64,000 nucleotides of DNA, from positions 1 to 64,000 of the forward strand of contig NW_027102724.1 in NCBI RefSeq assembly GCF_036373705.1. The letters run 5' to 3'. Positions 39,901-50,824 of the stretch are shown piece by piece. The position numbers and the translations under genes were made by a program. The first letter of the stretch is position 1. Each line of letters begins with the position of its first letter. The notes below the pieces were generated by a model that did not search any database, was not told where the DNA came from, and saw only the letters and a program-made list of their open reading frames with translations. This DNA comes from Amia ocellicauda (lineage: Eukaryota > Chordata > Actinopteri > Amiiformes > Amiidae).

Positions 39901-40239
39901 CTAGATCCTCAGGACCACATAGTGGAGTTTGTTTCAGGGGGTCCTAAGACTTACGCATACAGAACGGCTGCGGGTAAGACCTGTATGAAAGTTAAGGGTT
40001 TCACTCTGAACCATTGTAACAACAAGCTCATTAACATCAAGTCTCTGACGACCCTGGTAGAAAGTTTTGTAACCGAGAAAGACGCGCCTCCTCGTGAGAT
40101 TATTACAGCCGGAAATCAGATCTATCGCAATAAAAAGGGGTACACGTTGGAAAATAGATCACTAAACAAACGATTCAGGGTGGTGTACAATAAAAGAGTG
40201 TTGAAGACTGATTATACCACTCTGCCTTATGGATATTAG
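36901..40239 (+). pseudogene. polB: Protein-primed family B DNA polymerase (unit 3)
   Basis: The domains match unit 2: finger region, exonuclease, and polymerase motifs DFTSLYP, NSLWGKFGE and YHDTDS. A cluster of substitutions in the middle domain is shared with unit 4 only. It is broken, with about one interruption. Confidence 0.92.
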
Positions 40240-40900
40240 CGGTGGTTTTGATAACAGACTTCAACACCCTTTCTCCTGTATTATAGCCGGTCCCTCCAAT
40301 TCGGGGAAGAGCTATCTTATAAAGAACATCATAGAAGATGTGGACGCAACCGTGTCCCAAGCTCTTGACAACATAGTGTGGTGTTACTCTTGCTGGCAAC
40401 CTCTCTACGATGATTTGGCTTCGAAAAAAAATAATCTGAAATTTGTGCAAGGTCTCCCCGCCTCGTTGTGTGACGATGACTTGTTCCCGCCCGGTCAAAC
40501 TAATCTAGTGATCCTTGATGACCTGATGGAGCAGGCCGGTGACAACAGTGAAGTGGAAAAAGCTTTCACAAAGTACACTCATCATAGGAATTTAAGTATT
40601 ATTTATTTAGTTCAAAATCTATTTTTTCAAGGTAAAAAAAGCCACACTATTAATTTAAATGCCAATTATATAATTCTTTTTAAAAACCCCAGAGATAAAC
40701 TACAGGTCACCGTCTTGGCTCGTCAAATATACCCTAACCAGACCAAGTTCTTTTTGGAGGCATTTAAAGATGCCACCAAAAAACCCTACGGGTACTTGAT
40801 TGCGGACTTAAAAGCACAAACCCCAGAAGACTTTCGCCTCAGAACAGGTTTGTGCCCACCCGATTGGCCGGCAGTGTATGTGCTAAAGAAAAGGAAATAA
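40229..40900 (+). CDS. A32/FtsK-type genome-packaging ATPase (unit 3)
   Basis: The 223-residue frame is open, Walker motifs are intact, and the start overlaps the polymerase end by 11 nt. Confidence 0.9.
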   Translation: MDISGGFDNRLQHPFSCIIAGPSNSGKSYLIKNIIEDVDATVSQALDNIVWCYSCWQPLYDDLASKKNNLKFVQGLPASLCDDDLFPPGQTNLVILDDLMEQAGDNSEVEKAFTKYTHHRNLSIIYLVQNLFFQGKKSHTINLNANYIILFKNPRDKLQVTVLARQIYPNQTKFFLEAFKDATKKPYGYLIADLKAQTPEDFRLRTGLCPPDWPAVYVLKKRK

Positions 40901-40906
40901 ATAAGA

Positions 40907-41242
40907 ATGTCTGTTCGGATTAAAAGAAATCTGCCACTTTTGCAAATGTTATTTGAGGGGAGCCCGCGCCATAGGAAAGCTGTGCTGGCAGGGGCCCCCT
41001 CGGATTTGATCGAGACCCTGTGTGAAATAGCTTTTAACATCTTACGCGGTAATATACCCCTAACCCCTTCTCAACATTCTAAACTCAAAAAACAAAAAGC
41101 GGTTATCAAGATCATCGCTAATAAGAAGTATTCTATTAAAAGAAAAAGAAAGAAGATTAATCAAACCGGGGGTTTTATAGGACCGCTGTTGAGCATAGCC
41201 GTGCCTTTCCTAACCAGTCTTCTAGCTTCCAGAGTGGGTTAA
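40907..41242 (+). CDS. Small basic protein with hydrophobic C-terminus, unknown role (unit 3)
   Basis: This 111-residue protein is identical by translation to the other unit copies. Confidence 0.7.
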   Translation: MSVRIKRNLPLLQMLFEGSPRHRKAVLAGAPSDLIETLCEIAFNILRGNIPLTPSQHSKLKKQKAVIKIIANKKYSIKRKRKKINQTGGFIGPLLSIAVPFLTSLLASRVG

Positions 41243-41244
41243 TA

Positions 41245-41988
41245 ATGGAATATGCTCAGAAAATGTTTTTGATCCCTCAGGAGCAGCTTGAGAAACTGAG
41301 AAAAAATGTTGTCGGGCCAGAGCCCATTAGACAAACGGCCGAAAACAACTTGGACTCTGAAATGAAAGCTATACAGGCCAGGGCCGATTTAAATCAGTAT
41401 TCCAAAGCCCAGTTGTATACCAACACGTTACAGCGCTACCTCCGTCTGGTTAGACAGGGTGAAAAAGATCAATACATTTTAACTTAAACCATGGCCTGTC
41501 AAGAAAATGGTTCTGGGGCTGATGCGGGGGGTACGGTTGATAAAGATGTTGCGGTGACCGAACCTGTTGAGAGTTCAGAGGGAGATGTTGTAACGGATGT
41601 TTTGAGAAACATGCCGGCCAGAAGCAAAAGACATGCACAATATATCCTGCACAAAATGGTTCAGAAACCGCGGGTAACTGCTTGGAATGAACAGGGTGAA
41701 TTTGTTTTTAAAGGACAACTGATCAAAGGTTCACACATGTTTGATTTGTTGAAGAGTGTCACTAGCACTAATAAGGTACCCGATAGTCGCCGACCTGTAG
41801 GCTGGAATGCTTACCTACAGGCGATGGCCTGTCTGAACATGCCCCAATCAACAGTTCCTAACCAGGAAACGCTACAAAAAATCCGTCTGTGTAGAGAGGT
41901 GGAGCCTGATCTGACTCCGATATCTCATTACTCTGACCGTGCTGAGCGACCATCCTCAGGATCTATCCATCGTTGGGAAGCTTATTAA
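41245..41988 (+). pseudogene. Conserved Polinton protein of unknown function (unit 3)
   Basis: The two conserved parts are as at 4198-4848. The C-terminal end runs further than in units 1 and 2, ending in a hydrophilic tail (PISHYSDRAERPSSGSIHR). Unit 4 has the same tail. The module is broken, with about one interruption. Confidence 0.62.
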
Positions 41989-42036
41989 TATCATGTTTTT
42001 ATTTGTCTCCCCTGTAAATAATGACCCGATAAACAA

Positions 42037-42119
42037 TTTTTTTTTTTTTTTTTTTTTCAAATGTTGTACATTTATTTATACCATAACCCCTGCTTTGTAT
42101 AAGAATTGTGTTGAATAAA
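42037..42119. terminator. Tail-to-tail poly(A) region with poly-T tract (unit 3)
   Basis: A T tract (42037-42057), minus-strand AATAAA (42076-42071) and plus-strand AATAAA (42114-42119) are present. Confidence 0.6.
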
Positions 42120-42163
42120 AACAAAACTAATGATTCAAAGGCTGTTTTCATTATTTTTTCACC

Positions 42164-42722
42164 TTAACACGCATGACATCTTTTAAAATCCTCACAAGAA
42201 CACCCCATCTGTATACATGGCTGGCTAGGGTCGTAAGTCATTGTGTTATAAGGGGGGGTCCACAGTGTCCTGACAAACTCTGCCACTTTTTTTATCATTT
42301 TGGCCTAAATCCTCACTGTACAAGGCCATAATATCGGGGTATGACCTTCCTTTAGATCTATGATATAAGAAAAACACACAGTGTTGACCACAAGTGAAGG
42401 TCTGAAGACTTTGTACTTGACGACCGCTGTAAATGGTTTCTTGACAGTTGTTGAGCAGAAAGTTATTTATCTTCCGAGGGAAAGGTCTGAAATCCGGGGG
42501 GTTTGCATAGGAATCAAAAAATTCACCACGGTGGTCCTCCCTTAGATAAATAGCCAGCCAATGTTCTCCGGGCATATTTTTAGGGTGTGTGTTGATTATG
42601 TACATTGCAGGTAAATTCTTGATCTTAAATTTAGGCAGCTGATCGCAGGCGTAGACTCCTTGAAACAGTTTCCGTGAGCCGGCCAGGGCATTCATGATGT
42701 GGTTGAGCTCTCTGGTGTTCAT
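42164..42722 (-). pseudogene. Adenain-type cysteine protease (unit 3)
   Basis: The catalytic-region landmarks GEHW, FFDSY and CGQHC are present. The start is one base past the capsid stop. This copy is broken, with about one interruption. Confidence 0.82.
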
Positions 42723-42723
42723 T

Positions 42724-44031
42724 TTAATAATAATCATACAGAACGTTTCTCCTCTGATTCACCTCAATAATGTTGTCAAACACAGCATACACGACCATAT
42801 TTACAGTGCGTGGTAGAGGCTGCTTGAAACGCATCTCCAAACGCATATTGCCCGTCTTCATCAGTGAAAAATGTTGTCCACACTCTTCGTCAGGGGTCAG
42901 GTTGAAACCGTACAGGGTGTAACCGCTGCAGTATTCCCGGCGATCGATCAGCAGAGTTTGATCCTTGAGATGGCGACCCGTAGCCAGTACTAGACTGTCA
43001 TATTCACGAACCGCATTGCCGTTTTCAAAGTCAGGTTGAAAAGGTCTGGATGGAACCTGCACACCATCGACGTACAACGCTATAAATTCCGCGTTATAAT
43101 GTTTAAAGTTAAAGGGGTTCTTGTTGTAAACCCCGGTAAATGCATCATTATCTTCGAGACCCATAATAACCTGTTTTGGGAGCTGTCCTAGAAACAGATT
43201 TTCCTGGTTCATCACCCGTGTCCCTGCGGGGATACTGTGGACTTTCATATAGACTCTTTCGATCGGGTACTTGGCGTTTGCCGTCATTAACGCCTGCGCG
43301 TGTCCTAGTTTAACCGCCGGGGAGACGGACACTTTTTTCACAAACAGCGAGGCCGATAATATGGTCAGTTTATATTTTTCAGTATCAGGGGTCATCAGAC
43401 AAAAAGCACTTTTACTACGGATCATTTTAATTTTAATGTCTACCCCGTTGAGCATGAGTTTTTCTTGGAAAAATATGTCTGCATGGATATGCCCCATTAG
43501 CTCAAAGGTCCTCCCTTCTGTTGAAGAGGCCGTTCTTTTTTGCAAACCCTTATTGAGTCCCTCTGGATCCTTGTCGTCCATAGCTTCCGGGATGTCTTTG
43601 AAGAAAAGGCCGGGGCTGAACTGTTTGCTCAGGGTCTCCTCACTATAATTAAGGATACACTCCATCATGGCTCTATAGGGGTAAGTATTGCTGCTTTGAC
43701 TAATGAGCCGATCTCCCAGGGTCACATCCACCTGTGAAAACATGGTGGCCACCGGGTAATTGATGACCCCAGCGTTGGTCGTCTTCTCGATTGCATCGCC
43801 ATCCTCATCAGTCACTTTACAGTTCATTAAAATAAATGTGTTATTCAAATCAATATAATCCTCGCCATTGCCAGCCATAAAAAACTCCAGAGGGGCCGTG
43901 TCTGAAATTGCAGAAAGAGGGGGAATCTCTACATATATGATCTTATCTATACTCGTTTGAGTGTATGGAACTGTAAACAGATCCAGTTCTGATTTGACGC
44001 ATTCTTCCGATAGACTGTGGACAAAAGACAT
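42724..44031 (-). CDS. Major capsid protein, double jelly-roll hexon-like (unit 3)
   Basis: The 435-residue frame is open. Its C-terminal third has about ten substitutions relative to units 1 and 2, and nearly all are shared with unit 4, which marks units 3 and 4 as a pair in this part. Confidence 0.87.
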   Translation of the reverse strand: MSFVHSLSEECVKSELDLFTVPYTQTSIDKIIYVEIPPLSAISDTAPLEFFMAGNGEDYIDLNNTFILMNCKVTDEDGDAIEKTTNAGVINYPVATMFSQVDVTLGDRLISQSSNTYPYRAMMECILNYSEETLSKQFSPGLFFKDIPEAMDDKDPEGLNKGLQKRTASSTEGRTFELMGHIHADIFFQEKLMLNGVDIKIKMIRSKSAFCLMTPDTEKYKLTILSASLFVKKVSVSPAVKLGHAQALMTANAKYPIERVYMKVHSIPAGTRVMNQENLFLGQLPKQVIMGLEDNDAFTGVYNKNPFNFKHYNAEFIALYVDGVQVPSRPFQPDFENGNAVREYDSLVLATGRHLKDQTLLIDRREYCSGYTLYGFNLTPDEECGQHFSLMKTGNMRLEMRFKQPLPRTVNMVVYAVFDNIIEVNQRRNVLYDYY

Positions 44032-44033
44032 GT

Positions 44034-44521
44034 TTAAAAGATGTATCCTGAGGCTCTATTTTTCTTTCTTTTAGACTTTCTTTTTGCAGGTTTTTTCTTG
44101 TGCTGCTTCCTTCTCCGAGTGTTTCCACGATATGTTGGAGAATGAGAGATTCTTCGTTTTTTGTTAGCCACGGATCTTCGTCGCCCTGGTGGACACATGC
44201 TGTTTCTTCTTTTACCCCCCCTCCTCGCCATTACCATGAGACCCGAACCCTCCTGATGCTCATGGCTAGCTGCCCGGTTCATAACATTGGTGAACACGTC
44301 ACTAACAATATTTTTAGCCGCTGATTTCAAGTGGGGTCTGGCTATAGCAAAGCCTCTCTTAAGCAGGGGTACGGCCATTCTAAAGAGACCACGAAAGAGT
44401 CCTCCTAGACCGGCGCCATACATTGTGGGGGCTCCTACAAAACCGGGCAAGCCGTTCCATCTTGCATCTTGTAATAATCCACATAGGCGCTAGGATCTAC
44501 ATAACCCCTCGAGGTAGCCAT
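44034..44521 (-). pseudogene. PX-like basic virion core protein (unit 3)
   Basis: By translation of its open part this is the same as unit 2. It is broken, with about one interruption. Confidence 0.68.
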
Positions 44522-44522
44522 T

Positions 44523-45251
44523 TTAATAATGTACACACTGTTTCAGGGGTCGAAAATGTAGTTTGACATTAACTTTACCGAAGCGGAAGGGTACGTTGAT
44601 ATTCTGATCCGATTTTACTTCGATCGTGATGTTGTCAAATTGGGTCTTTGAGACTGGTATGTAGTGTGGTTTGTCATAAGTAATTGTGACCATGTCATTG
44701 CTTTTACCTTTAATAAGTACATTTCTCAAAAGGGGGACATAACTATCCCCGACCCTCTGGTGGGTTATGATATCCGTATACACATAAAGAGTGTAAAAGC
44801 CGCCCCACCACTTCTGAGAACCTGCTCTCTGTGTCAGAATAGAACCCAAATATACGCCCCAGTTGGCCGCTGGTTTGAATGCTAATACCTGGTTTTGACA
44901 CCTTGTACACTCTGTTTTTAATAGGGTTGTAATATAGCTTGATGTTGGGGGTGCCTTCTGAGAACTGTTTATGCATCTCATCTAATATTTTATCCACATT
45001 GTCATAATAACCTCCTTGTATCGTGAATATCCATTGATTTTAACATCATCAAAAATGGCGAAGGTGGCATCCTTATCTTGTAAAACAGCCCAAGTGTAAG
45101 GATACTGTATTTCCGCCAACCCCACTTCCCACGACCCCCTTAGATCTATAGATTTTCCAAATTGTACCGTGTAACTGGATATTTCATTTTTAGGGTATAT
45201 ATCGAGAGAGGCGTTACTGGGTAGAGTCATGTAGAAGCCTCCTGATTCCAT
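44523..45251 (-). pseudogene. Penton-like minor capsid protein (unit 3)
   Basis: This is nearly identical to the unit 2 copy. It is broken, with about two interruptions. Confidence 0.75.
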
Positions 45252-45297
45252 CTTGAGTACCGAAAGTAATGCCCCCAACACACCCACGGGCATGTTG

Positions 45298-46274
45298 TTA
45301 TAAGGATTGAATATCGCAAACCTGTTGTTCCGGGACCCAACTATTGAACTTTTCAGGCCATCCAAGCCATTTCACCAACACGTATTTTTTCCGGTTCTGG
45401 GTTTTTTCAGCTAATATCTTTTCAACTCTGTATACACTGTCTTTACCCACAATCATTTTTTGTAACTCGGCTAACCTTTGGCAAAAGAACTCCTTAGCTT
45501 TGAAACGCGAACCACATCACCGATGTTGAACTTATAAGTAGTTTTTCCCTTCTTAATAAATGGTCCGTATAATTCTTTATAGACCTTAAAAGAATTACTT
45601 TGATCAACATCTATAGGCTTCATTTTAATACTGGTGTGATACCCTTGGTTGTAAGCATCGATAAAATCCTGAACTTTATCAAAATACTTGAACGTGTTGA
45701 CCGCTGTAAAATATCTCCAGATTTTGGTCTTCATGGTGCGGTTAAACCTCTCCACTACCAATGCCTTAAGCTCATTACCGGTGGTGAAATGATGTATTTT
45801 GTGTCTCTTCAGTAGATTCTGAAATTCTCTGTTGAGAAACTCTTTTCCTTTATCAGTCTGCAGTTTTTTAGGACATCGACCCTGGGACAATATATCCTCA
45901 AAGGCCCTTGTCACCGCCCGACCTGTTTTTTTATGTAGAATGCGAGCCCAGGCATATTTTGATAACACATCGATACACATCAACATCAATTTGTGACCAT
46001 TGTTATGTTTTGATAAATTTGACATATCGACTAGATCCATTTGCCATTGTGAGTCTATGTCAGTTGCATATACGCGGTTTCTTTTAAAGTTAATCCTGAG
46101 AGGTTTATGTAAGGTATAGGCGTCTTGTTCCCGTAACCATTCTGAAACAACCACATCATTAACCTTCACTCCGGCCTCAGCGAGTCCTCTTTGAAAACCC
46201 TTCTTACCCGCCAAACCCCCAATCTTGGCTGGGTTGTAGTATAGTTCCTGCATTTGGGGAGCTTGCCGAGTCAT
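45298..46274 (-). pseudogene. DDE integrase with chromodomain (unit 3)
   Basis: This matches unit 2: a readable catalytic core from MTRQAPQ and chromodomain sequence at the end. It is broken, with about two interruptions, and is the same shortened type as unit 2. Confidence 0.87.
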
Positions 46275-46314
46275 TCTGTCAAATAACCAAACAGACCCAC
46301 ACTATGCGCAAAGT

Positions 46315-46335
46315 TTTTATACAAGGTTTTTTATT
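46315..46335 (-). promoter_or_regulatory. TATA box of the integrase/capsid arm with adjoining poly(A) signal (unit 3)
   Basis: Minus-strand TATAAAA (46321-46315) and AATAAA (46335-46330) are arranged as in the other units. Confidence 0.55.
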
Positions 46336-46671
46336 CAACTTCAGGAGAGCAGATACCCCTTTTTAGACATTTGAGAAAAGTATAACATACACAACAATTT
46401 TTTCTACGGTCCAGACAAAAAGAAATCAGATGATTGGTTACTTGATCTATATCAACAAATATACCTGTTTCTTTATCTTGTAGGCACACACCTCAGTTAC
46501 ATATGTAAATAAAACAACAATATGACCTATTTTAAAAGTAAACAGAGGTGTATTAAACATGCTCAGCAAAAGGTCCTACAGATGTTGATGAAATGGCCTA
46601 ATATCATTCTTGGCCCCCTTGAGCGCTTCATCCCAGTGTTCGTACCCCCCGGTCTTTGTTACAGCAGCCAT
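46336..46671 (-). other. AT-rich stretch with a short frame (unit 3)
   Basis: This corresponds to 28138-28473 of unit 2. I see nothing else in it. Confidence 0.35.
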
Positions 46672-46839
46672 TCACTTTTCCAGGTTTGAAAGTTGATCCT
46701 CATCGATGGTTAAATCTGTAGAGAAAAGGCTCGCGTTGGCTACTTTTCGGTCAAGCACATGGTGTAATAGCGCTCTCAGGTTAGCTGCAGAGTGTTGATG
46801 ACAGAACCAGTTGCAGAAGCAGTCCAGAACATTCCCCAT
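46672..46839 (-). CDS. 55-residue Cys-rich small protein, unknown (unit 3)
   Basis: This is the open copy of the MGNVLDCFCNWFC frame, with the same length and position as in the other units. Confidence 0.45.
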   Translation of the reverse strand: MGNVLDCFCNWFCHQHSAANLRALLHHVLDRKVANASLFSTDLTIDEDQLSNLEK

Positions 46840-46851
46840 GTTCAAAGTCCC

Positions 46852-47700
46852 TTAGTTCAGGTCAGAGTCTGAATCAGTGGCGTAGATGTCGAATTCCTCG
46901 TCGCTGCCCCCAGCTTTAACTTCTTTACGGAAGAAATAAGCTTTTAGCTTGCCAGCGGTTTTTCTACTCGGCTCATCCAGGTCATTGACCAGCTGCCCAA
47001 GTTTCTCTATTATAAACGGCTCCTTTTTCAGCTCCAGCAAAATCTCATCTATGATTTTCTGGACTTGTCCCGCAGTGACATGTATGTGGGAGTAAGACAG
47101 CGCCTTGATTAGTGCCGGTTTCAGCCACGGTTTGTTCAGTCTTCTGTAAAACACGTTGAAATAGAACAGGAAATAGTAACGGTCTGGTTCAAACAAACAA
47201 CTGTGTCTCAACTGACTGGGGTGATTCACTTCACACCCCCGACAGACTTCTTTCAGAGCTCGGTCGATGAGAGCACTCAGAATATACACCAGGGTGCTTT
47301 TAACCACTCTGCTTACTTGGTCACATACCCCGGGCATAAATCCTGCGTCTTCATCACGCCCCTGGGACAGTCCGATGCTCATTGGGTCGCCTGGTGGTTT
47401 GTGGGGTGTTTCTACATCCATTGGACTGACCCCCTCCTGAGACGCACAGACGGTAGACAGTTCGGCAAAATCGAGGCCCTCCATGAGCTCCAGAGGCTGG
47501 GGATCCCCGAGACTCATTTGGACATCCATCGCACCGCATGTTGTTTCGTCCTGAGGGACCGGGGTCTGAGGTCTTGGAGGGTAACCGCAGTCAGAGGGTT
47601 CCAGAGTGTATACAAAATCTGGGGAATAGAACCAGGGGTGATCCCGGGTTTGAAGAGGCCTGTAGAGCCTGTCGACGTCCGCAGCTTTCGGGTAAGACAT
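46852..47700 (-). CDS. 282-residue accessory protein with Cys/His motif (unit 3)
   Basis: By translation this is identical to the copies at 9925-10773 and 28654-29502. Confidence 0.65.
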   Translation of the reverse strand: MSYPKAADVDRLYRPLQTRDHPWFYSPDFVYTLEPSDCGYPPRPQTPVPQDETTCGAMDVQMSLGDPQPLELMEGLDFAELSTVCASQEGVSPMDVETPHKPPGDPMSIGLSQGRDEDAGFMPGVCDQVSRVVKSTLVYILSALIDRALKEVCRGCEVNHPSQLRHSCLFEPDRYYFLFYFNVFYRRLNKPWLKPALIKALSYSHIHVTAGQVQKIIDEILLELKKEPFIIEKLGQLVNDLDEPSRKTAGKLKAYFFRKEVKAGGSDEEFDIYATDSDSDLN

Positions 47701-47737
47701 TCTCTTTAATTTTAAACCATGAATGAATTGTTGCGCC

Positions 47738-47763
47738 TTTTATCCTATCTCTTCACTACGTCA
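47738..47763 (-). promoter_or_regulatory. CRE plus TATA-like promoter of the 282-residue gene (unit 3)
   Basis: Minus-strand TGACGT (47763-47758) and GGATAAAA (47745-47738) are present upstream of the ATG at 47700. Confidence 0.5.
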
Positions 47764-47778
47764 CGACACACCGCCCTC

Positions 47779-48477
47779 TTAGAAGAGAGTAGCCCCTGAG
47801 CCGTCAGACCCCCCTCCAAAACCCCACACGTCGTCGGTTTTATCATCGTCGTCGTCATTCAAGGGGGATATATAATCCATAATCCAGCATATTCTCCTTC
47901 TAACCAAATCCAGTTGCGAACATTTGGTCAAGATGTCAAAACCATCATTTATACAGTTTATGACCTCTTTCAAGAACGGCCAGTCCACGGCGTCAAACAT
48001 AATTTCTGTAACCTGTTTTTCTGGATCCTCCACACCCCCTTCAATAGGGTTTGTAATCAGGGTACTGCTAAACAAAACCTTACGATCTGTAGTTTGAGAT
48101 AGACTCTTCACCACTCTACCGTAGTTCTGCAAGCTTTCCCATTCACACCTTTCAAAACCCTGAGTCGGAGACTCCATTTTGCATTCTCTTGGACCCTCTT
48201 GCAAGCCTTCTAGAGTCTTATCCACAAGCCCCAGATCTCTCCAGGCCATCACCTTCAACCAGTCCTCATAAGAGTATTCAATTACCGTCTCAAAAGGTTC
48301 CAACGTACCCTCCTTCTCTCCCAAAGCAAAAAGCTCCACTCCAACACAGCTGGGATCCCTTTTAAAGCGCAGGGCGACCTGCCTTTGAAAGAGTTTCCAA
48401 AGTGTCCTGATGTGCCCTTTAGCAATGCCAAACAGGTCTGTGAAAATGGCATCCTTTCGCGGCACTTCAGACGCCAT
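47779..48477 (-). CDS. 232-residue protein of unknown function (unit 3)
   Basis: The frame is open from MASEVPR at 48477, with only isolated substitutions relative to unit 2. The AAC-type tRNA-Val lies 88 bp upstream on the opposite strand. Confidence 0.65.
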   Translation of the reverse strand: MASEVPRKDAIFTDLFGIAKGHIRTLWKLFQRQVALRFKRDPSCVGVELFALGEKEGTLEPFETVIEYSYEDWLKVMAWRDLGLVDKTLEGLQEGPRECKMESPTQGFERCEWESLQNYGRVVKSLSQTTDRKVLFSSTLITNPIEGGVEDPEKQVTEIMFDAVDWPFLKEVINCINDGFDILTKCSQLDLVRRRICWIMDYISPLNDDDDDKTDDVWGFGGGSDGSGATLF

Positions 48478-48565
48478 CTCACAGTCTAGCCGACCTGAAA
48501 TGCGTGAGCCCGTTTTACGAGCAGGCTTCAACGGTAACCGTTTGAAGCAAGACGTTGCGGTGTCA

Positions 48566-48638
48566 GTTTCCGTAGTGTAGCGGTTATCACGTTCGCCTAA
48601 CACGCGAAAGGTCCCCGGTTCGAAACCGGGCGGAAACA
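48566..48638 (+). tRNA. tRNA-Val (AAC), spacer 3 copy 1
   Basis: This is identical to the copy at 30368-30440, with all stems paired and the first TTTT 66 nt downstream (48704-48707). Confidence 0.9.
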
Positions 48639-49219
48639 GCCTGCTGTGGGCCGGTCCGTTTCATCCTGTTTGCCCTCGTGGTTCCCCGGAGGCGGTGGGT
48701 AGCTTTTCTTCATTGGAGTGCCCGAAATCGGTGCTCTCAGAGCGTCCGTCCGTCGACAGGTTGAAATTGTAAACGCTGGTGTAGCCACTTTTAATTAAAA
48801 TCTGATGATGATGATGATGATGATGTTGTTGTTGTTGTTGTTCCTGTTGTTGTTCTTGTTGTCATCGTGGTCGCCGTCATTATTATTGTTAAAGTAAAGC
48901 AGTAGTTAGATTTGTTGCTACCGTAAGGTGCAGAAGGCACAATAGCTCTGTGATTGTCTGATGGTGGCACAAGACGAGCAGCAGCTGTTTGAACAAGCCA
49001 TTGAGCATCACCTTGTTGGGGTAAGTGTAAGTCTTGTCATTGCTCAGGGCGTTCTTCCTTTGAAAGAGTTTCCAAAGTGTCCTGATGTGCCCTTGAGCAA
49101 TGCAATATAGGTCAGTGAAAATAGAAACCTTTATCTCACAGGCTGGCCCACGGGAAACGCCTGTGTGCGTTTTACCAGCCGGCTTCGATAGGAGTTATTC
49201 GAAATACCAGGACGGGTTG

Positions 49220-49292
49220 GTTTCCGTAGTGTAGTGGCTATCACGTTTGCCTCACACGCGAAAGGTCCCCGGTTCGAAACCGGGTGGAAACA
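49220..49292 (+). tRNA. tRNA-Val (CAC), spacer 3 copy 2
   Basis: This is the same type as 31019-31091. The first TTTT is 70 nt downstream (49362-49365). Its downstream tail switches to the version found next to the promoter in the other spacers, which marks a recombination point between cassettes. Confidence 0.85.
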
Positions 49293-49534
49293 ACCCGCGG
49301 TGCACGTGTGCCAGTGCCGTGTTACCCGTCCCCCATCTCTCTGCCCCAAGGGTGGCTGTCGTTTTCTCTTCCTCGGAGTGTCAAGAAATCCTGACCTTGA
49401 GAACAAACGATCACAGAAGGGTAGCTTTGCGAGGCGCTGGAACTGACAGTTTTAAAATCGATACATGTTGTTGCTGTTACAATACGACCGTAGCAGGATC
49501 GGCGACATTGCTGTTACTCTTATGAGTAGATAGT

Positions 49535-49688
49535 AGGGTTTTATGGGCGCGGCCTATTTTGTTATGACGTATGCCCTAAGCTTATTAATATTCCTACGTC
49601 ATAATTGGGGGGCGTGATTTTAGGTAGAGTTATTTCCTTAATTATTCCTACGTCATATCCGTCAGAAAGTGTACACCCATAAAACCCT
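49535..49688. promoter_or_regulatory. Symmetric CRE/TATA-like palindrome, probable bidirectional promoter (start of unit 4)
   Basis: The arms at 49535-49547 and 49676-49688 enclose three CRE cores, as in units 2 and 3. Confidence 0.55.
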
Positions 49689-49806
49689 GAACAACAAGGC
49701 CGCCCATAACCTGTTGTTCTTGTTGTTCTTGTTGGTCAACTGTAGAGTGTGAATGGGTCGGCTCTTCCTGTAGTGTTTGGGGGTCTTTTTTAAATATACA
49801 TGTAAT

Positions 49807-50052
49807 GGTTTAGTAAATCTAAACCGTTATAAGATCAACAAGTTCTGTTGTCTGTAATGGTCCCAGGTCTTAACAATGCCAGTTTTGAATAGTGCGTTTA
49901 TCATATTCACACTGTCTCTGTCTGTCTCTCTCTCTCTCTCGCCCAATCATTTTATAAGATCAACAAGTTCTGTTGTCTGTTATGATCCCAGGTCCTAACA
50001 ATGCCTGTTTTGCATAGGGTACTTATGTTATCCACACTGTATCTGGCTCTGT
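49807..50052. repeat. Hairpin and 125-bp-spaced direct repeats (unit 4)
   Basis: The GGTTTAG/CTAAACC hairpin (49807-49825) is followed by direct repeats at 49828 and 49953. Confidence 0.6.
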
Positions 50053-50824
50053 CTCTCCCCTCAAATTTAATTAAAAATAAAATTAAAAAAGAGGGTGTGT
50101 GTGTGGGTGTTTGTGTGTATAGGTTAATTGTTTTTGTAAAAAAAAAAAAAAAAAGCTGTGGTTATATTTTATCTCTCACATAATGTGTTCAGTCGTTTTA
50201 CTTAAATACATTCTAGGGTCTTAAAGCTCATAAGAGTTAGACTTAAGATAAGGATATGCTTTTAAGGTATTTTAGCAGTCTCAATCCCTGATGATAAGGA
50301 ATCGTTTAAAAAATAAAAACAACTGATCACTCAATGCTAAATAGATCACAACACTCAAGGCTAAATCACTCACACCATGGGTGGCGGGGGTGGGCTCAGA
50401 CAACAGTACGTATGGCATGTGGTATCAAAACATTCAGAATACTTTTAACCTATATAATTTATAAGCTTTGTAAAATAAACCCAAATATCTCTTTTGCGGG
50501 GATAAACGCTGTTCTGAGTAGTTTGTGACTTGTTTAATACCAAACAAAGCATCGCTATTAAAAAAAAAAAAAAAATCACTGTAAAAGCGCTAGTTATTTT
50601 AGATCTTTATAGTTATTTTCTTGGCTCAGGTTGTTTTTTAGCGCTTATAAAGGCCTGAAATATTCTTAGTGGTTTGTTGACTATAGGTCTTGATGCACAA
50701 AGGCCAGACCAGAACAATGCCTTACACGCAGATCCGGCATGTGGCCATCAGTATAAGTATGAAGGTCTGGTCTTCAGCTCGACAGACTCTTACTGACCTT
50801 TCGATTTAAGACTAAAGATCAACA
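50053..50824 (+). other. AT-rich leader region with TATA-like box (unit 4)
   Basis: No gene is visible. TATAAAG is at 50646-50652, followed by the CCAGACC/GGTCTGG inverted repeat, as in unit 3. Confidence 0.45.

Larger units (their letters stand above)
32606..49527. mobile_element. Element unit 3, complete length, Polinton/adintovirus-like
   Basis: This unit is about 16.9 kb, shorter than unit 2 because its spacer keeps only two tRNA-Val copies. Gene order and orientation match unit 2. It is broken, with roughly half a dozen interruptions, mostly in the same genes as the other units. Its left arm is nearly identical to that of unit 4, which suggests recent duplication or exchange. Confidence 0.93.
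48478..49527. repeat. tRNA-Val cassette array, shortest spacer (unit 3)
   Basis: This 1.05 kb spacer holds one AAC-type and one CAC-type cassette, close to a minimal form of the array. One gene fragment copy lies near 49040-49125 and a GAT/GTT-rich repeat at about 48804-48860. Confidence 0.85.
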